Source: Caldifarciminota bacterium (GTDB taxonomy: Bacteria > Hydrothermota > Tepidihabitantia > SM23-42). From it: a DNA stretch of 33,875 nucleotides. The notes beneath the pieces were generated by a model. That model was given only the letters and a program-made list of their open reading frames with translations, was not told the DNA's origin and ran no database searches. The stretch spans positions 2,015,090 to 2,048,964 of the forward strand of contig CP070664.1 in NCBI GenBank assembly GCA_020355325.1, written 5' to 3'. Of this stretch, positions 31,418 to 33,875 are shown piece by piece. A program made the translations under genes and the position numbers. Numbering within the stretch: position 1 is the stretch's first letter; the number at the start of each line of letters is the position of its first letter.

Positions 31418-31445
31418 ATTATATCTAAATAATTGATTTTGTCAA
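31418..31445 (-). promoter_or_regulatory. cspA promoter TTGACA-N16-TATAAT
   Basis: Minus strand TTGACA (31440-31445), 16 bases, TATAAT (31418-31423). A second, weaker TTGACG-N17-TATTCC pair lies closer to the gene. The intergenic region 31332-31626 holds this promoter and the divergent one only. Confidence 0.8.
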
Positions 31446-31524
31446 TATGCAATATGGAGATTTTCGACTTTTGTCGGGAGACACAGGTGAATAGATATTT
31501 TTTTAGAGTTCTCTTAGATATTCC

Positions 31525-31554
31525 TTGACAATTTATATTTTTGTGTTATATACT
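31525..31554 (+). promoter_or_regulatory. Promoter of the Arg/Lys-repeat protein
   Basis: TTGACA (31525-31530), an 18-base spacer, TATACT (31549-31554). An AAAAGGAGATG ribosome site follows at about 31608-31618. Confidence 0.6.
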
Positions 31555-31626
31555 ATATCTATAGTGTTGAAATGCTCATTAAATGATGAATTTTTAGCGT
31601 GTATGATTAAAAGGAGATGAAATCTT

Positions 31627-31833
31627 ATGAAAAGAAAAGCGCGTCGCCCCGAAAAAGGTAGAAAAAAGCCACGTAATACCAAGCATAAAGGGCAGGAACG
31701 CAGAAGCGGACGTGAGCGAAGATCCGGAAGGGACAGAAGGAAGTTCAAAGACCCGATGTATAAGGGTCCTGAACGTAGAAGCGGTCGTGATAGAAGGTCA
31801 GGAAAAGAGCGCAGAAAATCTTCAAAAAAGTGA
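31627..31833 (+). CDS. Very basic mini-protein with RRSGR-type tandem repeats
   Basis: A 68-residue protein in which 34 residues are Lys or Arg. Two 19-residue repeats at 21-39 and 46-64 share KG-x-ERRSGR-(D/E)-RRSG-(R/K)-(D/E)-RRK. Outside them it is Lys/Arg-rich with almost no hydrophobic residues, so it is likely disordered and nucleic-acid binding. It has its own promoter and a good AAGGAG ribosome site, which argues that it is a real gene. It is divergent from cspA, and a role with RNA or DNA is inferred from charge and context only. Similar ERR/DRR runs occur as tails of other proteins. No known family assigned. Confidence 0.7.
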   Translation: MKRKARRPEKGRKKPRNTKHKGQERRSGRERRSGRDRRKFKDPMYKGPERRSGRDRRSGKERRKSSKK

Positions 31834-31845
31834 TCGAGGGTCTAT

Positions 31846-31877
31846 AAAAAATTCAGTATTTCAACTTCTGCAATACT
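31846..31877 (-). terminator. Weak terminator-like hairpin after the OmpA-family gene
   Basis: Minus strand AGTATT (31872-31877) pairs with AATACT (31855-31860), followed by GAATTTTTT. The stem is short and AT-rich, so confidence is low. Confidence 0.35.
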
Positions 31878-31885
31878 CCTTGATG

Positions 31886-32521
31886 TTATTCGGACGTCGC
31901 AGACGTTTTGCCAGCAGGTTCTGGCAGCAGAATAATTTCTATCCTCCGATTCTGAGTGCGACCATCCTCTGTCTCATTACTCGTTACTGGATGATATTCC
32001 GACATGCCGATCGCCTGCAAACGCATTGCTTCAATGCCTACCTTTTCCTGCAGAAAGCGTACGACATTTGTTGCTCGTGTCGTTGAGAGTTCCCAATTGG
32101 TGGGAAATTTTTTCTGTAGTCGCGGACGTATCGGTACGTTGTCCGTGTGACCTTCGACACGAATAATTTTGTCTTTGGTATTTTTCAAAACGTTACCGAC
32201 TCGTTCGAGAACCTTCACACCCTCGGCCGTGATTTCTGCCTCACCCGATGGAAATAAAATTTTGTCCACCATACTGACCGATAAACGGTCGGCCAACTGT
32301 GTGATTTTGATCTGGCCTTGTTCGATTTCCTTTTTCATGTCGGCAACGAGATTGTCATACGTGTCGGTCAGCCGCGTAATCTCTTCTTCTTTTTTTACGG
32401 CGATATCGGCGATTTTGGCTTCGAGCTCACTCAGCGTTTTTTTATTGGTAGTATAGAGGTAGTAAGAGGTTCCAACCAAGACCACAGCAACTATGCTGAC
32501 AATAATCAATGCAACCTTCAT
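31886..32521 (-). CDS. OmpA/MotB-domain protein with membrane anchor and coiled coil
   Basis: A 211-residue envelope protein. An N-terminal membrane helix (3-23) acts as anchor, a coiled coil fills about 27-80, and an OmpA-like peptidoglycan-binding domain occupies 83-200. Its motifs are IRVEGHTDNVPI (120-131, Asp127), NWELSTTRATNVVRFL (142-157, Arg149) and GRTQNRRIEIIL (187-198). The MotB-like order, with a non-cleaved anchor, suggests it tethers the inner membrane to peptidoglycan; no motA or ExbB-like partner is present here. GGAGGAAGGAG precedes the ATG. Confidence 0.9.
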   Translation of the reverse strand: MKVALIIVSIVAVVLVGTSYYLYTTNKKTLSELEAKIADIAVKKEEEITRLTDTYDNLVADMKKEIEQGQIKITQLADRLSVSMVDKILFPSGEAEITAEGVKVLERVGNVLKNTKDKIIRVEGHTDNVPIRPRLQKKFPTNWELSTTRATNVVRFLQEKVGIEAMRLQAIGMSEYHPVTSNETEDGRTQNRRIEIILLPEPAGKTSATSE

Positions 32522-32552
32522 ACTCCTTCCTCCTTTCTTAAAGACCTATGCA

Positions 32553-32580
32553 AGTGTAATTGAAATTCTGAACATGTCAA
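32553..32580 (-). promoter_or_regulatory. Promoter of the OmpA-family gene
   Basis: Minus strand TTGACA (32575-32580), 16 bases, TACACT (32553-32558), then a leader of about 25 bases with a double GGAGG site. Confidence 0.65.
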
Positions 32581-32674
32581 GCTACCCAAAAATGATGCGG
32601 TCTTTCCCAACTCCACCATGCATACAGCCACTCATGCTTTCTGTCTTGCACATCTGATGAAGATTGCTTGCCAG

Positions 32675-33742
32675 CTACTCATTGCACGGCAAACGTTCTG
32701 GATATCGTGCTCTCGTCTCGAGCAAAGTTTGCGGCGTATCTTTCAGGAACTCGGTTTCAGAAAAAGATTTACGAATGAGACCATAATTAGCTTCGTACGT
32801 GTAGTCAGAAAACAATTCAGTTACATCGCCGTTTTCGCCGGATGTAATATCTAAAATTTGTGCGGGTGTATCACAAGAAAAATTGAACGCATTGAAATTG
32901 ATTAAGCGGATATTGGAATTTGATTTTGTACGGTAACAGATACGGCCACTTCCCACATCATAGACTATCCGAAACATCGACATGCTGATCGATACCTTAT
33001 CGAGTATTTCAAAGGCATAATCGACAGGGGAGTCGTGGTTCTCGGGGTTCCAATTATTGATTCCCTGAGCTGCCCAGGTAAATCGCTTGAGTGATTAGTC
33101 TGCAGTAACAAAAGCCGTACTCGTTTCGTCACCATTAAAACTATCGAAGAATCGTTTTGAATACTCATACGTATTGTTCGTGAGTACGGTCGGTGAAAGG
33201 TCATCACCTGTATGCACGGCTATTCTCCCGCCGAGGAATTCGATCGTCGCTGCCTTTCCATAACGATCACACACAAGAAAGTGTAATGGTGCTGCGCTCC
33301 GGACCGAAATTCTGACCGTTTTATCACTTGCTATTACGTCGTCTACTGTGGCAAAATTGTCCAATTGGTATTGAATCCATTGCAAATCTGACAATCCGTT
33401 GCGGGAATCAGGACGAGAATACTCTGTCTGTTCAAGCCACATGCATTCAATGACCAGGCCCGCCTCATTCATGCCGCCGAGCGGAAATTCTCTGCCGTAT
33501 TGATTAAAGGTGATGCTGCCATACTTTGATACCCACTGTGCAGGGTTATCTTGAGTCAATGCGGTCTTGGCAACACCGCGTTTGTTTACGACGATGAGAC
33601 AATGCTCGATATACCAGTCATAATTTCTACCATAGATCCATTCATTATTGTACTGAAAGCAGAATGTGGTACAGGTATGAGCGCCATTCGTGAAAAATAT
33701 AACAATAGTTATGACGAAGAAAAAATATTTACCGAGTTTCAT
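32675..33742 (-). pseudogene. Choloylglycine hydrolase-like (linear amide C-N hydrolase) gene with in-frame TAA
   Basis: The gene reads as one frame of 355 residues apart from a TAA at 33095-33097. A signal peptide (1-23) leads straight into Cys24 of CTTFCF, the N-terminal nucleophile of Ntn amidases, with GRNYDW (38-43) and GGMNEAGLVIE following. After VTAD the stop replaces residue 216. The same frame then continues SLKRFTWAAQGINNW, a conserved position in this family (S-x-x-RF), and ends at residue 355, near the usual length. A single base change such as TCA to TAA, or a sequencing error, would explain it. The first 215 residues alone would lack the second half of the fold. GAGGAG lies before the ATG. 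Confidence 0.8.
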
Positions 33743-33752
33743 AGTAGTCTCC

Positions 33753-33875
33753 TCACTTGTCGTTCTTGACTCTTATGGCAGCTGCCACGAGTAGCCAGAT
33801 GCCAGCAATGTAGCAGAGAATCATACCAACAATTCCGATGTAAATTGCGCCGGCAACTGCGCCTACATGCCCCAG
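33753..33875 (-). CDS. C-terminal end of an integral membrane protein (cut by window edge)
   Basis: The last 40 codons of a minus-strand gene running off the right end. They encode a glycine/alanine-rich hydrophobic segment (AGAIYIGIVGMILCYIAG, then IWLLVAAAIRVKNDK) with a basic tail, probably one or two membrane helices. The TGA stop lies 10 bases before the ATG of the choloylglycine-hydrolase-like gene and overlaps that gene's ribosome site, so the two are probably one operon. Family not assignable from this piece. Confidence 0.55.
   Translation of the reverse strand: MGHVGAVAGAIYIGIVGMILCYIAGIWLLVAAAIRVKNDK

Overview
The window looks like a bacterial chromosome segment of moderate GC. Several features suggest an uncultivated lineage of the WOR-3/Stahlbacteria or wider FCB type: a secreted beta-propeller protein with a FlgD-like C-terminal sorting domain, two DUF885 peptidases, an unusual load of signal-peptide and lipoprotein genes, and an E. 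coli-like TTGACA/TATAAT promoter code rather than the Bacteroidota one. This placement is an inference, since no rRNA or ribosomal protein gene is present. TGA is used as a normal stop in several genes. No rRNA, tRNA, CRISPR array or transposase gene was found.

Layout. 1-2183 (minus): two tandem paralogous secreted subtilisin-like proteases, the second cut by the window edge. 2442-6546: a cytosolic DUF885 peptidase, a duplicated-domain secreted protein, a TIGR04076 protein and the sorting-domain propeller protein. 6655-9770 (minus): EamA transporter, GNAT acetyltransferase, threonine aldolase, STAS-like protein. 10000-11802: a secreted DUF885 paralogue. 11836-13562 (minus): LapA-like membrane protein, a CCGPC-motif protein and a nucleotidyltransferase. 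13814-15223: an envelope thioredoxin-like protein. 15248-18994 (minus): M24 peptidase, UDG-like protein, SnoaL-like protein, pirin and YjbQ. 19003-22361: a membrane-anchored protein, a Tat lipoprotein with DUF2769, a lipoprotein cyclophilin, a UGA-interrupted lipoprotein and an alpha-helical unknown. 22495-23893 (minus): membrane protein, ECF sigma factor and zinc-finger anti-sigma factor. 24031-28622 (minus): double GxxExxY protein, geranylgeranyl-reductase-like flavoprotein, KptA, SlyD-like PPIase, Fic protein. 28905-31035 (plus): aspartyl-protease lipoprotein and a glycosyltransferase-like secreted protein. 31128-33875: CspA, an Arg/Lys-repeat mini-protein, an OmpA-family protein, a choloylglycine-hydrolase-like gene with an in-frame TAA, and the end of a membrane protein.

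Regulation is readable here. More than twenty promoters can be located by eye. They fall into two classes. One precedes genes with strong AGGAGG ribosome binding sites. The other places the -10 hexamer 5 to 8 bases (usually exactly 6) before an ATG with no Shine-Dalgarno, the geometry of leaderless mRNAs. The most intriguing single locus is 20985-21374, where an in-frame UGA is followed 19 nt later by a hairpin with a GGUCU loop, as in a bacterial SECIS element. A nonsense mutation is an equally serious explanation.
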